Shown: positions 25,699-34,748, counted from the stretch's first letter. The stretch: DNA of 64,000 bases from CAIWHR01 sp963823215 (GCA_963823215.1 CAWGKT010000017.1:372001-436000), one strand, 5' to 3'. Translations and numbers: made by a program. The notes: a model not told the origin generated them from the sequence alone.

Positions 25699-27066
25699 TT
25701 AGTGGCGATAACCCTTCACACGAACTTTGAAGTCCATCGCCGGGCCAGGCGTTGGCGCAGTCTTGGTCTTGAGCACGTAGTTGGGCGATTCCAATTCCAG
25801 ATCGAGCTTGTGGAACACACGGGCCATCGACAGCGCCATCTGCACTTCGGCTAGGCTCTTGCCCAAGCAGGTGTGCGGGCCGCGGCCGTAAGGTGAGTAC
25901 ACGCCAGGCTGCAGATGCTCAGCGCGCGGCTTCTGATAACGGTCGATGTCGAAGGTCTTGGCCTTGGGCCAGTATTCGTCCATGAAGTGCGGCACGCTGG
26001 TGCCGATGTAGATCATCTCGCCTTCATAAATCTGATGGCCTTCGAACACGAAGTCTTTGTTGGCGGTGCGCATCTGTGCGACGGCGATCGGGTAGAGACG
26101 CATCGTTTCCATGATTGCGCCGTTGAGTGCGGGCAGCTTCTTGAGCAGACCTTCTTCATCCACTTCGCCAGCTGCGAACAGCTCATCCACTTCCTTTAGC
26201 ACGCGCGCTTTGACTTCCGGATGCTTGAGCACGGCGTAAACGACGGCGGACGTGGTGTTGGCGACGGTGTCGAGGCCTGCAATGTAGGGGCCCGTCAGAG
26301 ACACGATTAGATCGCTCTCAGGCATCTTCTCTGGCGTTTCGATGTGCGCGGCCATGATGTCGTCGATCAGGTTGCGATCTTCCGGCTTGGTCGTGGCATA
26401 ACGCGCTTTGGCGTCCTTGATCATCTTGTAGCCCAGCTCCATGACCTTGCCCTTGGCTTTCTTGTATTCAGGACGCTTTAGCAAAATCTTGGGGCGTTGA
26501 CGCGTGACCAACACGTTGAGGATGTAGATGATCGCGGTGCGGATGTCCTTCACATATTCCAGCGGCGCAGCGCCGGTGAGAATAGTGCCGAGCTGATCGA
26601 CGACCATGTACTGCATGGCTTCAACAACAGGCACTTCCTTGCCTACGGACCAGTCGCGCGTGAGCGAGCCGTCGGTGATCGCGACGAGTTCGTCGTAGCG
26701 GCCCTTGATCGATTCCTTGGAATAGCCATTGCGCATGATGTCGCGCAGTTCCTTGTGGCCGTCGCCGTCTTCGCCGGTGAGCATGCGCTTGGCGCCGAAC
26801 TCGCCCATCAGGCCTTCCCAGAATTCTTTTGAGCGCAGGCAATCTTTGCCGGCGCGCGTGCCCATGAAGTTGGCGGCTTCAACGCCGGAGATCAGGACGT
26901 ACTTCTCGCCGAGAATGCTGAGACGACACACTGGACCGTAAGTGCGGTAGCAGTGAAGGAAAAAGTCCGCAGGCCCTTTGACCATGCCGAAAAGGCTGCC
27001 CAGCAACGGCAGTCCGGGTACTTGAGGCGTCTTTTTCCGCGCAAGAGTTTCTGCAGTAGCACTCAC
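25699..27066 (-). CDS. Cytochrome P450
   Basis: 455 residues, intact. It lacks an obvious membrane anchor and starts with a Pro-rich hinge (VPGLPLLGSLFGMVKGP). The I-helix oxygen-activation motif is PYIAGLDTVANTTSAVVY, the K-helix ExxR is AIMETMRLYPIAV, and the heme-thiolate loop is YSPYGRGPHTCLGKSLA. It hydroxylates or otherwise oxidises an unknown substrate using electrons from partners not encoded nearby. The overall look is of class II-type bacterial P450s (CYP51/CYP120-like length), but the family cannot be assigned by eye. The gene seems less GC-rich than its neighbours and is Lys-rich, which may mean transfer from another lineage. Confidence 0.93.
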   Translation of the reverse strand: MSATAETLARKKTPQVPGLPLLGSLFGMVKGPADFFLHCYRTYGPVCRLSILGEKYVLISGVEAANFMGTRAGKDCLRSKEFWEGLMGEFGAKRMLTGEDGDGHKELRDIMRNGYSKESIKGRYDELVAITDGSLTRDWSVGKEVPVVEAMQYMVVDQLGTILTGAAPLEYVKDIRTAIIYILNVLVTRQRPKILLKRPEYKKAKGKVMELGYKMIKDAKARYATTKPEDRNLIDDIMAAHIETPEKMPESDLIVSLTGPYIAGLDTVANTTSAVVYAVLKHPEVKARVLKEVDELFAAGEVDEEGLLKKLPALNGAIMETMRLYPIAVAQMRTANKDFVFEGHQIYEGEMIYIGTSVPHFMDEYWPKAKTFDIDRYQKPRAEHLQPGVYSPYGRGPHTCLGKSLAEVQMALSMARVFHKLDLELESPNYVLKTKTAPTPGPAMDFKVRVKGYRH

Positions 27067-27213
27067 GGCGCTCTCTCTAATGGGGCTGATTCTAGCGCGG
27101 CCTTTGCGGGCAAGGCCGAGTTCGGCCAGCAGCAGTCACTTGTTGGTCGCGCTCGATTCCCGCGGTAAGCGTACGATGGCTGGGTTTCCTCTCATGGATG
27201 AGGTGGCCCAGCA

Positions 27214-28194
27214 ATGAACCGGCGAACTCTGTTGCTTTGCGGGCTCGCGTCCTTGCTTCCGGCGGTCGCACCTCCTTCGGCGGCCCAAACCGCTGCGCGG
27301 CCACCCCGCGTTGTCATGTTCCTCCCCAGTGAGGAGGTTAACCGTGCGTTCAAGGATAGCTTCCTCGACGGCATGCGCCAGGCAGGTCAGATCGACGGGC
27401 GGACGGTTCAGATCGATGTGCTTTACAGCGAGGGCGACCCCGCCCGCATGCGGGCGCTAATCCGTGAAAGTGTCGCGAATTCGCCTGCCGTGATCGTTGT
27501 CGCCGGACTTGTCGCCACGCGGGACGCGCGTGACGCCACCACGACCGTGCCTATCGTCGTCGCGACATCGAGTGATCTGGTGGATGCGGGAATCATCAAA
27601 AGTCTGGCTAACCCCGGTGGCAACATCACCGGCGTATCCGATCTCACCGACGAAACCACCCTGAAGCGCCTGGAGTTGCTCAAGGTCGCGCTTCCGAACG
27701 CGTCACGAGTAGTGTTTCTCCTTAATCCAGAGTTTCTCGCCACGCCCAAGATCGAGGCGCGCGTGCGAGCTGCCGCTCCGACGCTCCGGCTCAACGTAAC
27801 GTGGTTATACGCGAAGGATCGCGTCTCGCTTGCGCAGGCGCTGGATTCTCTCGAAAAGTCTCCGCCCGACGCACTGTTCGTCACCGAAGCGGTGGCCGTG
27901 CAGAACGCGGAGGAAATTATCAAGCGCGCAACCGTGCTGCGCGTGCCGGTTGTCCACTTCTGGCCCGGCACCGCCGAGAAGGGGGCGCTCTTTAGCTACC
28001 AAACAGACGTTCCGGACAATTTCCGTCGCGCTGCCGGTTATGTCGACAAGATCCTCAAAGGCGCGAAGCCCGGCGATCTTCCTGTCTATCAACCGACACG
28101 CTACGAGTTGGTCGTCAATCCGAACGTGGCGCGCGCGCTGGGCTTGACCCTGCCACAGACTTTCCTCGTTCGCGCAGATCGAGTGATTCCGTGA
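27214..28194 (+). CDS. ABC-type substrate-binding protein (PF04392-like)
   Basis: 326 residues with a signal peptide (MNRRTLLLCGLASLLPAVAP, cleavage near SAAQTA). The fold resembles two-lobed type I periplasmic binding proteins of the TrpX/DUF534 group: VVMFLPSEEVNRAFKDSF, PIVVATSSDLVDAGIIKSLA, PGGNITGVSDL and the end QPTRYELVVNPNVARALGLT. These four are family hallmarks. In this family, ligands are often amino-acid-like or unknown. No permease or ATPase gene adjoins, so it is an orphan receptor here. Divergent from the P450 gene. Confidence 0.88.
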   Translation: MNRRTLLLCGLASLLPAVAPPSAAQTAARPPRVVMFLPSEEVNRAFKDSFLDGMRQAGQIDGRTVQIDVLYSEGDPARMRALIRESVANSPAVIVVAGLVATRDARDATTTVPIVVATSSDLVDAGIIKSLANPGGNITGVSDLTDETTLKRLELLKVALPNASRVVFLLNPEFLATPKIEARVRAAAPTLRLNVTWLYAKDRVSLAQALDSLEKSPPDALFVTEAVAVQNAEEIIKRATVLRVPVVHFWPGTAEKGALFSYQTDVPDNFRRAAGYVDKILKGAKPGDLPVYQPTRYELVVNPNVARALGLTLPQTFLVRADRVIP

Positions 28195-28650
28195 TGTCCG
28201 ATGCGTGATGATCACGAGGCCCACTCCACTCGCAGCGGTCGCCGGTTCCAACCCGATTCGTTGAGCGGCTGCTTTCGGGAAGCCCGACAGGCTGTTCAGG
28301 GCTGTGACCCTCGACGCTCAAACTGATCGCGTTCATGCTCGGAGGCCACTGAACGGCCACGACCAGCCTTTAGCGAATGTGCCGCAAATCGCTGAGCGAT
28401 GGCTACTTGTATCGGCGGCTGCGGCCCGACCGCGCCGTCAGTCGGCGATTCCGTTACCCAGCGGAGGCAACGATGAGGTGCACTGGAACCGTCGATGAGC
28501 AGACCTTCGTGGCCACCGTCGCGCCTCGAACGGCCATCCAAGGTGCAGCAACGGCCGACCCTTGGCAGGCGTAGTCTATCGGGCATTAATGAAGGACGGA
28601 CCGCCGCTTCCGCTTACCTTACGTCTCCGGCACGCTCACAGGAGGAATCG
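28195..28650. other. Non-coding interval upstream of universal stress protein
   Basis: 456 bases without recognisable coding sequence. It includes GC-rich stretches such as GAGCGGCTGCTTTCGGGAAG (28263-28282) that look like worn intergenic repeat fragments, similar in part to 15604 and 18820. The last 12 bases hold the strong ribosome-binding site of the next gene. Confidence 0.4.
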
Positions 28651-29088
28651 ATGTATAAGCGACTCTTGCTTGCCTATGATGGCTCGGAATCCGGCCAGAA
28701 GGCCCTGCTCAACTGCCGCGATATCGCGCAGTGGAGCCACTCGGACCTGTTTCTCGTCGCAATCATGCCTCCCCTCATCAACGTTGCGGTTGATGGCGCC
28801 TTCTACGATGGCAGGGTGGACGCGGAATCGGAAAGACAGAGGTACCAAGAAATCCTTGCCGAAGGCCTGAAGCAACTTTCCGAGGCAAGCCATGTTGCTA
28901 CCGGCGAGGTGTTAGTCGGGGATTCTGTCGAGCAGATTGCCAATTATGCACGGAAGATCAGCGCCGACCTGATTGTGGTCGGACATCGGCACCTCGACAG
29001 TTGGGCCGAGCGGTGGTGGCGTGGCTCGAGCACGCGTGCGCTCATCGAGCACGCGCCATGCAGCGTCCTCGTTGTCATCACGCACTGA
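28651..29088 (+). CDS. Universal stress protein (UspA family)
   Basis: 145 residues from ATG 28651, with a perfect AGGAGG at 28640-28645. It shows the Usp fold: YKRLLLAYDGSESGQKALLN (strand 1 with Asp), the middle ASHVATGEVLVGDSVEQIAN, then ADLIVVGHRHLDSWAERWWR and STRALIEHAPCSVLVV. The ATP loop GxxGxxxGS is altered (GHRHLDSWAERWWRGSS), so nucleotide binding is uncertain and the protein could be of the non-ATP UspA type. A cytoplasmic stress-response role is family knowledge only. Confidence 0.9.
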   Translation: MYKRLLLAYDGSESGQKALLNCRDIAQWSHSDLFLVAIMPPLINVAVDGAFYDGRVDAESERQRYQEILAEGLKQLSEASHVATGEVLVGDSVEQIANYARKISADLIVVGHRHLDSWAERWWRGSSTRALIEHAPCSVLVVITH

Positions 29089-29237
29089 CCGGGATCCCTA
29101 TTCAGGGGAACCCCGCGGATGGTGGAAGATCCGTCGATGGTCTTCTGTCGAGGCCATGGGAGTGATCAAGAACCACCGCCAAGCGCGAATTTCGCTTGAC
29201 TGGCAGGAATGGATACACCGCATTCAGGACTGTACTC

Positions 29238-29464
29238 GGCCAATACTGTTGAAAAACTCGAAAATGCAATGACCCAGAGTTCTCGCGCATGTGCGTTGCA
29301 ATCGACAAATCGTTCTGTGAATCGTCGGAGCGTTTGTTAGAAAGCATTTGGTCGCGCGCAACAGTAGATCGCATGGTCCCCCGTGTCCGAAAAGGTGCGG
29401 CGCCTCCACGGCCCTAGAATTTCTTGAGTAGCTCCGGAAAAGGAGTTTTTCAACAGAATAGGCC
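29238..29464. repeat. MITE-like structure or IS relic, 227 bp with 22-bp terminal inverted repeats
   Basis: The left end (29238-29259) reads GGCCAATACTGTTGAAAAAC then TC. The right end (29443-29464), complemented, reads GGCCTATTCTGTTGAAAAAC then TC. They agree at 20 of 22 positions, including a perfect 14-mer (CTGTTGAAAAACTC). The ~183 bases between have no coding content, and no target duplication was recognised. The shape is that of a non-autonomous element or the emptied shell of an insertion sequence. No matching full-length IS occurs in the window. Confidence 0.68.
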
Positions 29465-29528
29465 ACGAGCCGTCATTCCATGCCGCCGCGGAACTTGCCG
29501 GTAAGCAGCCATTCGCGGTCGATCTGAT

Positions 29529-31550
29529 TCACCCGCGCCTTAACTCCTCATATGACACGAGCCGGCCGGCAATGGCACTCGCGGCAACTGTCGGCGGACT
29601 CGCGAGCCATACCTGCCCCGGTCCGGAACGCCCTGGGAAATTTCGGTTGATTGCGCTTACCGTGACCTGCTCCGTTGACGTCGAGGAACCGGGACCGCAA
29701 TTGGCACACGCGCCGCACGCCGGCTGGAGGATCTCGGCTCCGACGGCCTCGAACGCCGCGAGATAGCCACGTTCGACGCAATAGTCCCGCACCGCGGCGG
29801 TCCCGAATTGCAAATAGAGCGTGACGCCCGGTGCCACCCGAAGTCCGCGCGAGGCAGCCCAGGCCAGGACTTCGTGATAGTGATCGAAATCCTCCCGCTT
29901 TCCGGCGGTGCATGATCCGCCGTAGGCGATGTCCACCTTGACACGCTCCGTCAATGCCGCAAGCGGAACGCCATTGCCAGGGTCGCCGGGCCGCGCAACC
30001 ATCGGTGAGAGCACCGACGCATCGATGCGCAGGACATCCGCGTAGTCAGCATCGGGGTCGCTTTGCATCCATGGCTCAAGCGAGAATTCGATCCCGCGTC
30101 GCTCCTTCAGGAAGCGAACCGTTTCGTCATCCGGCTCGACGATGCCCGTGAAGCCGCCCAACTCGGCGGTCATATTCGTCAGCGTTGTCCGCTCATCGAT
30201 CGACAAGGCACGGACGACACTGCCGCCGAATTCGAAGACCTTGCCCACGCCTGCGCCCGACCGGATTGCCGGATCGGCTAGCAGGTGGAGGACGAGGTCT
30301 TTCGCGGTCACGCCCGCCGGCAGGTGACCATCGACCTCGATCCGGAGGACGTCCGGCATGACCATCCGGACCGCGCCAGTGACGAAGGCACTGGCCATGT
30401 CCGTGGTGCCGATGCCGAAGGCCACGCAGCCTACGGCACCGCTGTGCGGCGTGTGGGAATCGGTGCCGACGACGAGTTGCCCGGGAAGAACATAACGCTC
30501 GGCCATCATCGCGTGCGAGATGCCCTCGGAGCCGGTGTTGCCCGGGTCGCCGGCAGACAAGTGCGGCTGCAGATAGCCGTGCTCCACCAGTCGAAAGCGC
30601 TGCGCGAAAGCCCGGTGTGCCCGGGACATACCGGCAACGTTTCCGACAAGGTTCCCCTCGACGTGGACCGGACTGCGATGCACGTAGGACAGGTGATCCT
30701 CGAATGTGAGGATCGATTCGGGCTCCGACAATGCAAGGTCATCGCCGAAGGCATCGTCGAGCAGGTGGGCGCACATGCCCGTGTAGTACTCGTGGATGAA
30801 CCGGAAGTCCGCGCGGACGAATCCGCCTTGACCACGCTGAAGCCGCGGCGGGGTATCGGGTGTCGCCATCGCATGCCGGGCGACGATCTTCTCGAATAGC
30901 GTCATGGGTTGTTGCCACGATGACGGCGCGCCACCGGCGGCCGACTCGCCCGTGGGACGCACGCGTTGCAGTTTCGTCCTCCCGTAGGCGAGAAGTCCGC
31001 CGCGACGTACGATGGCGGAGGCCAGCGCATCGCGGCCCGCGAGCAGTTCGTCGAGCTCGATGGGCTCGCCGCTCTGGATTCGCGGCACGAGGCCAAAATC
31101 GGTTGCCGTCAGCAAGCCGACATTGTCCGCGTTCTGGCGGTAGATGCGCTCGAAGCTTTCCGCGATGACGAGCCGGATACCGGCCGACCACTCTGCCACG
31201 ACGCTGTGTTCGCGCGAGCTGCCCTTGCCGTAGCGACGGCCGGCGACGACGACCTCGAAGCCAGCCGTGCGAATCGCGTCGCGCCCGATCGGAAACTCGT
31301 CGCCCGCTTTGAGTCCGACATAGGGAAATCGCCCGAGCGTGGCGTCGAAGTGCACCATCACCGGCACCGGCGAAATTTCGTCGGTCGAGATGTCGTCGCG
31401 TAGCGGTCCCGCCGCGGTCCGCGTCAGCCGCTCCCCGGCGAGCTGCGCCCGAATACGGCGCGGATCGGCGCACAGGTACAGAATGCGCGGCTGAAAATGC
31501 AGTAACTCCCGGCTGCTGCCATCCGCGGCGGCGGCGCCGATTAATTTCAC
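29529..31550 (-). CDS. Aconitase/LeuCD-family hydro-lyase, single chain with N-terminal swivel domain
   Basis: 673 residues. The N-terminal ~180 residues are the small swivel domain (LRDDISTDEISPVPVM, RYGKGSSREHSVVAEWSAGI with the substrate-binding Ser-Ser-Arg, FERIYRQNADNVGLL). The catalytic domain follows from about residue 215: VGTDSHTPHSGAVGCVAFGI, GGSCTAGKREDFDHYHE (first Fe-S Cys) and LQPACGACANCGPGSSTS (the other Cys ligands). Most aconitases carry the swivel at the C-terminus, and LeuCD/HacAB use separate chains. This order resembles AcnB without its HEAT domain. It would hydrate or isomerise a hydroxy-di/tricarboxylate. It overlaps the Bug receptor by 4 bases (ATGA). Confidence 0.88.
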   Translation of the reverse strand: MKLIGAAAADGSSRELLHFQPRILYLCADPRRIRAQLAGERLTRTAAGPLRDDISTDEISPVPVMVHFDATLGRFPYVGLKAGDEFPIGRDAIRTAGFEVVVAGRRYGKGSSREHSVVAEWSAGIRLVIAESFERIYRQNADNVGLLTATDFGLVPRIQSGEPIELDELLAGRDALASAIVRRGGLLAYGRTKLQRVRPTGESAAGGAPSSWQQPMTLFEKIVARHAMATPDTPPRLQRGQGGFVRADFRFIHEYYTGMCAHLLDDAFGDDLALSEPESILTFEDHLSYVHRSPVHVEGNLVGNVAGMSRAHRAFAQRFRLVEHGYLQPHLSAGDPGNTGSEGISHAMMAERYVLPGQLVVGTDSHTPHSGAVGCVAFGIGTTDMASAFVTGAVRMVMPDVLRIEVDGHLPAGVTAKDLVLHLLADPAIRSGAGVGKVFEFGGSVVRALSIDERTTLTNMTAELGGFTGIVEPDDETVRFLKERRGIEFSLEPWMQSDPDADYADVLRIDASVLSPMVARPGDPGNGVPLAALTERVKVDIAYGGSCTAGKREDFDHYHEVLAWAASRGLRVAPGVTLYLQFGTAAVRDYCVERGYLAAFEAVGAEILQPACGACANCGPGSSTSTEQVTVSAINRNFPGRSGPGQVWLASPPTVAASAIAGRLVSYEELRRG

Positions 31551-32536
31551 TGCGGCTCGACGCCCGCCTTCTTTACGATGGTCGCATACTTGGCGAGCTC
31601 GGTCCGGAAAAAGTCCTTTGCGAAGTCGCTGGAGGAGACATTGATCACGTTGCCTTGCTTCGCCATCGCGTCCTTGACGGCCGGGTCGGCAAATGCGGCA
31701 ACGACGGCATCATGCGTGCGCTTGACGTCCGCCGCACTCATGCCCTTTGGACCGATCACCGCGAACCATGCTTCGACGACATAACCAGGCAGACCCTGCT
31801 CGACGAACGTGGGGATTTCCGGTGCTGCGGGCACTCGCTTGGCAGTGCCCACTCCGATCGCCCGCAGGGTGCCGCTCTGCAAGTGCTGCTGGACGCTCGG
31901 CAACGCCGCCGTCGCGAACTCCACCTGACCGCCGAGCAGGTCCGTCAACATCGGACCCACGCCCTTGTACGGCACGTGCGTCGCCTTGGCGCCGGCTTCG
32001 TCGAGAAACACCTCGCACGCGAGGTGCAGGATCGTGCCATTGCCGCTGGAACCGTAGTTGATCTTGCCCGGCTGGGATTTGAGCAACGCGATCAACTCCT
32101 TGGCGTTGGTGGCCGCGACCTTGGGATTGACCACCAGTACGACCGGGGTGAAGCCGACGATCGCGATCGGCGTGATGTCGGCAGGCAGCTCGAATGGCAG
32201 CGTCTTGTAGACGCTGGGAAAGATCACGACGTTGTTCGAAACGACGCTCAGCGTCATGCCATCGGGTGCCGCCCGGGTGAGCGTCTGGAGGCCGACGATG
32301 CCGCCGGCACCCGGCTGGTTCTCGACCACGACCGGCCTCCCGAGCGCTTTGGCGAGCGCCGGTTGCGCCGTGCGGGTGATCGTGTCGACCCCGGAGCCGG
32401 TCGCGTTCGGCAGAACCATACGGACCGCCTTGTCGCCGACCTGCGCGACCGAGGATGCGGAAAGGGCGATTGCACCTGTCGCCAACACAGCCATGAACGC
32501 ACGCCGGGCAAATTCGGGAGCAGTGCAGGACATCAT
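31547..32536 (-). CDS. Bug family tripartite tricarboxylate transporter substrate-binding protein
   Basis: 329 residues with a signal peptide (FMAVLATGAIALSASSVAQV). The Bug/TctC signatures are VRMVLPNATGSGVDTITRTA, VVVENQPGAGGIVGLQTL and KINYGSSGNGTILHLACEVF, with HVPYKGVGPMLTDLLGGQVE. It captures a carboxylate in the periplasm. No TctA/TctB pair is in this cluster, so it must use membrane components encoded elsewhere, possibly those at 39.1-41.3 kb. It sits between the CoA-transferase and the hydratase, so its ligand is probably the hydratase substrate. Confidence 0.93.
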   Translation of the reverse strand: MMSCTAPEFARRAFMAVLATGAIALSASSVAQVGDKAVRMVLPNATGSGVDTITRTAQPALAKALGRPVVVENQPGAGGIVGLQTLTRAAPDGMTLSVVSNNVVIFPSVYKTLPFELPADITPIAIVGFTPVVLVVNPKVAATNAKELIALLKSQPGKINYGSSGNGTILHLACEVFLDEAGAKATHVPYKGVGPMLTDLLGGQVEFATAALPSVQQHLQSGTLRAIGVGTAKRVPAAPEIPTFVEQGLPGYVVEAWFAVIGPKGMSAADVKRTHDAVVAAFADPAVKDAMAKQGNVINVSSSDFAKDFFRTELAKYATIVKKAGVEPQ

Positions 32537-32561
32537 GTACCTCCAATCATTGTGAACATTG

Positions 32562-33761
32562 TCAGGCCACGGCGCGTTGCCGGTAGAGTGCGTCGATGTC
32601 GTCGGGGGTCAACCCCAAATCGGCCAGCAATGCGCGAGTGTGCTCGCCCAGCCGCGGCGGGTCCAGCCGCACGCCCAGGCGGGAGCCCGCCATCGTGAAC
32701 GGAAGCAGAGTCGTCTTGACGGTCTCGCCCGCCTTGTCGCCATCGGGCAGGCGCACGTCGGCGAGTCCGCCGGTGGCGATGAGGTGCGGGTCGTCGTAGA
32801 GGTCCTCGGGCTTCCTGATCGGCGCGAACGGCAGCCCCGCGCGCTCCATGGTCGCGGCGAGCTCATCGGCCCTTCGTGTCGCGAGCCGCCCGCGCAACGC
32901 CGCGAGGAGTTGCGGGCGCAGCACGACGCGCTGATTGTTCGTCGCATAGGCCGGATCGGCCTTCAGGTCCGGCAGTACCAGAGCATCGCAGAACGTCAGC
33001 CACTGGGCATCGCTGACGGCCGCGAGAAAGATCTGCTCGCCATCGGCGACCGTGAAGACATCGTAGATTGCCCAGGGATTGTCGCGCGCGGGCATCGGCG
33101 CCGGATGCCGTCCGGTGACCGCGTACTGCAGCATGTGCTGGCCCATCAGGAACACATTGTTCTCGAACAGAGCGGATTGCACTTCCATGCCACGGCCGGT
33201 GATGCCGCGCTGGACCAGTGCGCCAAGCGTAGCGATCGCGGCGAACATGCCACCCATGATGTCGTTGACGCTGGTCCCGGCGCGCAAAGGATCTCCTGGC
33301 CGTCCGGTCATGTAAGCGAGACCGCCCATCATCTGCACGACCTCGTCGAGTGCCGTGCGGTGATCGTAGGGCCCTGGTAGAAACCCCTTGTTGCTCACAT
33401 AGATCAGGCGGGGATTCGAGTGCGATAAAGAGTCGTAGTCGAGTCCGTACTTGGTCATCGTGCCGGGTTTGAAGTTCTCAATGAGCACATCGGCGCTCGC
33501 CGCCATCCGCCGCGCGATTGCCGCGCCGTCGGGATGATGCAGGTCGGCCGCGAGGCTTTTCTTGTTCCGGTTGAACATCGGGAAGAATCCGGCACCGGCA
33601 CCTAGCAGCCGTCGCGTGCCCTCGCCGTCGACGGGTTCGACCTTGATGACTTCGGCGCCCATGTCCGCGAGAATCATTCCGCAGGTCGGCCCCATGACCA
33701 TGTGCGTGAACTCGACGACCCGCAGCCCGGTGAGCGGCTGCGGCGTGTTGCCAGCGTCCAT
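32562..33761 (-). CDS. CaiB/BaiF class III CoA-transferase
   Basis: 399 residues from ATG 33761 (AGGAG upstream; ATG 33785 is a weaker alternative). Class III hallmarks: LRVVEFTHMVMGPTCGMILA, DMGAEVIKVEPVDGEGTRRL, ADVLIENFKPGTMTKYGLDY and RLIYVSNKGFLPGPYDHRTA, then LDEVVQMMGGLAYMTGRPGD. The nucleophilic Asp typical of the family is expected in the VNDIMGGMFAAI block. It moves CoA from a donor such as succinyl-CoA to a carboxylic acid. Its neighbours (hydratase, HMG-CoA-lyase-like enzyme) suggest it activates the hydroxy acid before cleavage. Confidence 0.92.
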   Translation of the reverse strand: MDAGNTPQPLTGLRVVEFTHMVMGPTCGMILADMGAEVIKVEPVDGEGTRRLLGAGAGFFPMFNRNKKSLAADLHHPDGAAIARRMAASADVLIENFKPGTMTKYGLDYDSLSHSNPRLIYVSNKGFLPGPYDHRTALDEVVQMMGGLAYMTGRPGDPLRAGTSVNDIMGGMFAAIATLGALVQRGITGRGMEVQSALFENNVFLMGQHMLQYAVTGRHPAPMPARDNPWAIYDVFTVADGEQIFLAAVSDAQWLTFCDALVLPDLKADPAYATNNQRVVLRPQLLAALRGRLATRRADELAATMERAGLPFAPIRKPEDLYDDPHLIATGGLADVRLPDGDKAGETVKTTLLPFTMAGSRLGVRLDPPRLGEHTRALLADLGLTPDDIDALYRQRAVA

Positions 33762-33786
33762 GGATGCGCGCTCCTGCCGTTGCATC

Positions 33787-34728
33787 TCAAGGGCCCGCGG
33801 ATGCCGCGGGCAACATCGTTCTGGGCAGGCCTGCGCGCCAAAGCGTGCCGTGGAGCGTCTCGCCCGCGAGCCACTTGGCGACCTTGGCGCGCAGCGCGAG
33901 GAGCCGGTCGAAATCCTGGCCGGTATCGACGCCCATGCTGCGGAAGAGATAGGCGACATCCTCGGTCGCGACGTTCCCGCTCGCACCCGGTGCGTGGGGG
34001 CAACCGCCGATGCCGCCCAAGCAGGCGTCGAAGCGCCGCACGCCTATCTGCCAGGCGGCGAAGACATTGGCGAGCCCGAGGCCCCGGGTGTCGTGGAAGT
34101 GGCCGCACGCGAGACGCTCGCCGGCGATGCGGAAGCCCTGCTCGAACAGATGCAGAACCATCAGCGGGTCAGCGTAGCCCACCGTGTCAGCGAGCCCGAC
34201 GCGATCCGCGCCCGCGTCGAGTGCGGCCTGCAAGAGACGCAGCACTTCGGCCGGCTCAACGCGGCCCTGAATCGTGCATCCGAACGCGGTGCTCAGGCCG
34301 ACCTCGATGCTGCAACGGGACCCGGCTGCATCACGGGCAGCCCGAATGCGTCCGATTTCGAGCACGACCTCGGCGGGCGTGCGGCGCAGGTTGGCGAGGC
34401 TGTGCGCGTGGCTCGCCGACAGCGGCAGCAGCATCAAGTCGGCGCCGGATTCGATGGCGCGCTCGGCCCCCTTGAGGTTGGGAACCAGCACCGACGCGAC
34501 CAGGCCCGGCAGCGTCTTGGCGAATGCCACGAGCTCCGCGGTGTCCGCGAGTTGCGGCAGCAGGCGCGGCGGCACGAACGAACCCACTTCGATCTCGCGC
34601 TGCCCCGCGTCGTATGCTTCCCGTATCCATTCGCATTTGTGCGTGGTCGGAAGAACGCGGCCGATGCTTTGCAGGCCGTCGCGCAGACCCACTTCGCGTA
34701 CGGTCACGGGAGCAGCAGCAGGGGTCAT
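33787..34728 (-). CDS. Hydroxymethylglutaryl-CoA lyase family protein
   Basis: 313 residues from ATG 34728. HMGL-like TIM barrel: VTVREVGLRDGLQSIG (catalytic Arg-Asp), REIEVGSFVPPRLLPQLADT, GHFHDTRGLGLANVFAAWQI (metal-binding His pair) and GGIGGCPHAPGASGNVATED (the active-site Cys loop, G-C-P-x-A-x-G-A-S-G-N). The family cleaves HMG-CoA to acetoacetate and acetyl-CoA, and relatives cleave citramalyl-CoA and similar 3-hydroxy-3-methyl acyl-CoAs. Next to a CoA-transferase and an aconitase-type hydratase, the last is an attractive substrate. The gap to the CoA-transferase is only 25 bases. Confidence 0.9.
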   Translation of the reverse strand: MTPAAAPVTVREVGLRDGLQSIGRVLPTTHKCEWIREAYDAGQREIEVGSFVPPRLLPQLADTAELVAFAKTLPGLVASVLVPNLKGAERAIESGADLMLLPLSASHAHSLANLRRTPAEVVLEIGRIRAARDAAGSRCSIEVGLSTAFGCTIQGRVEPAEVLRLLQAALDAGADRVGLADTVGYADPLMVLHLFEQGFRIAGERLACGHFHDTRGLGLANVFAAWQIGVRRFDACLGGIGGCPHAPGASGNVATEDVAYLFRSMGVDTGQDFDRLLALRAKVAKWLAGETLHGTLWRAGLPRTMLPAASAGP

Positions 34729-34748
34729 CGCAGATGCCGTTTTGGTTC

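Noticed and set aside
18206..27147. Shared motif GGCCGAG-x-CGGCCAG near 18206, 23967 and 27115
   Set aside because: The similarity is limited to ~20-30 bases of GC-rich sequence, partly the IS1182 end itself. I could not define unit borders.
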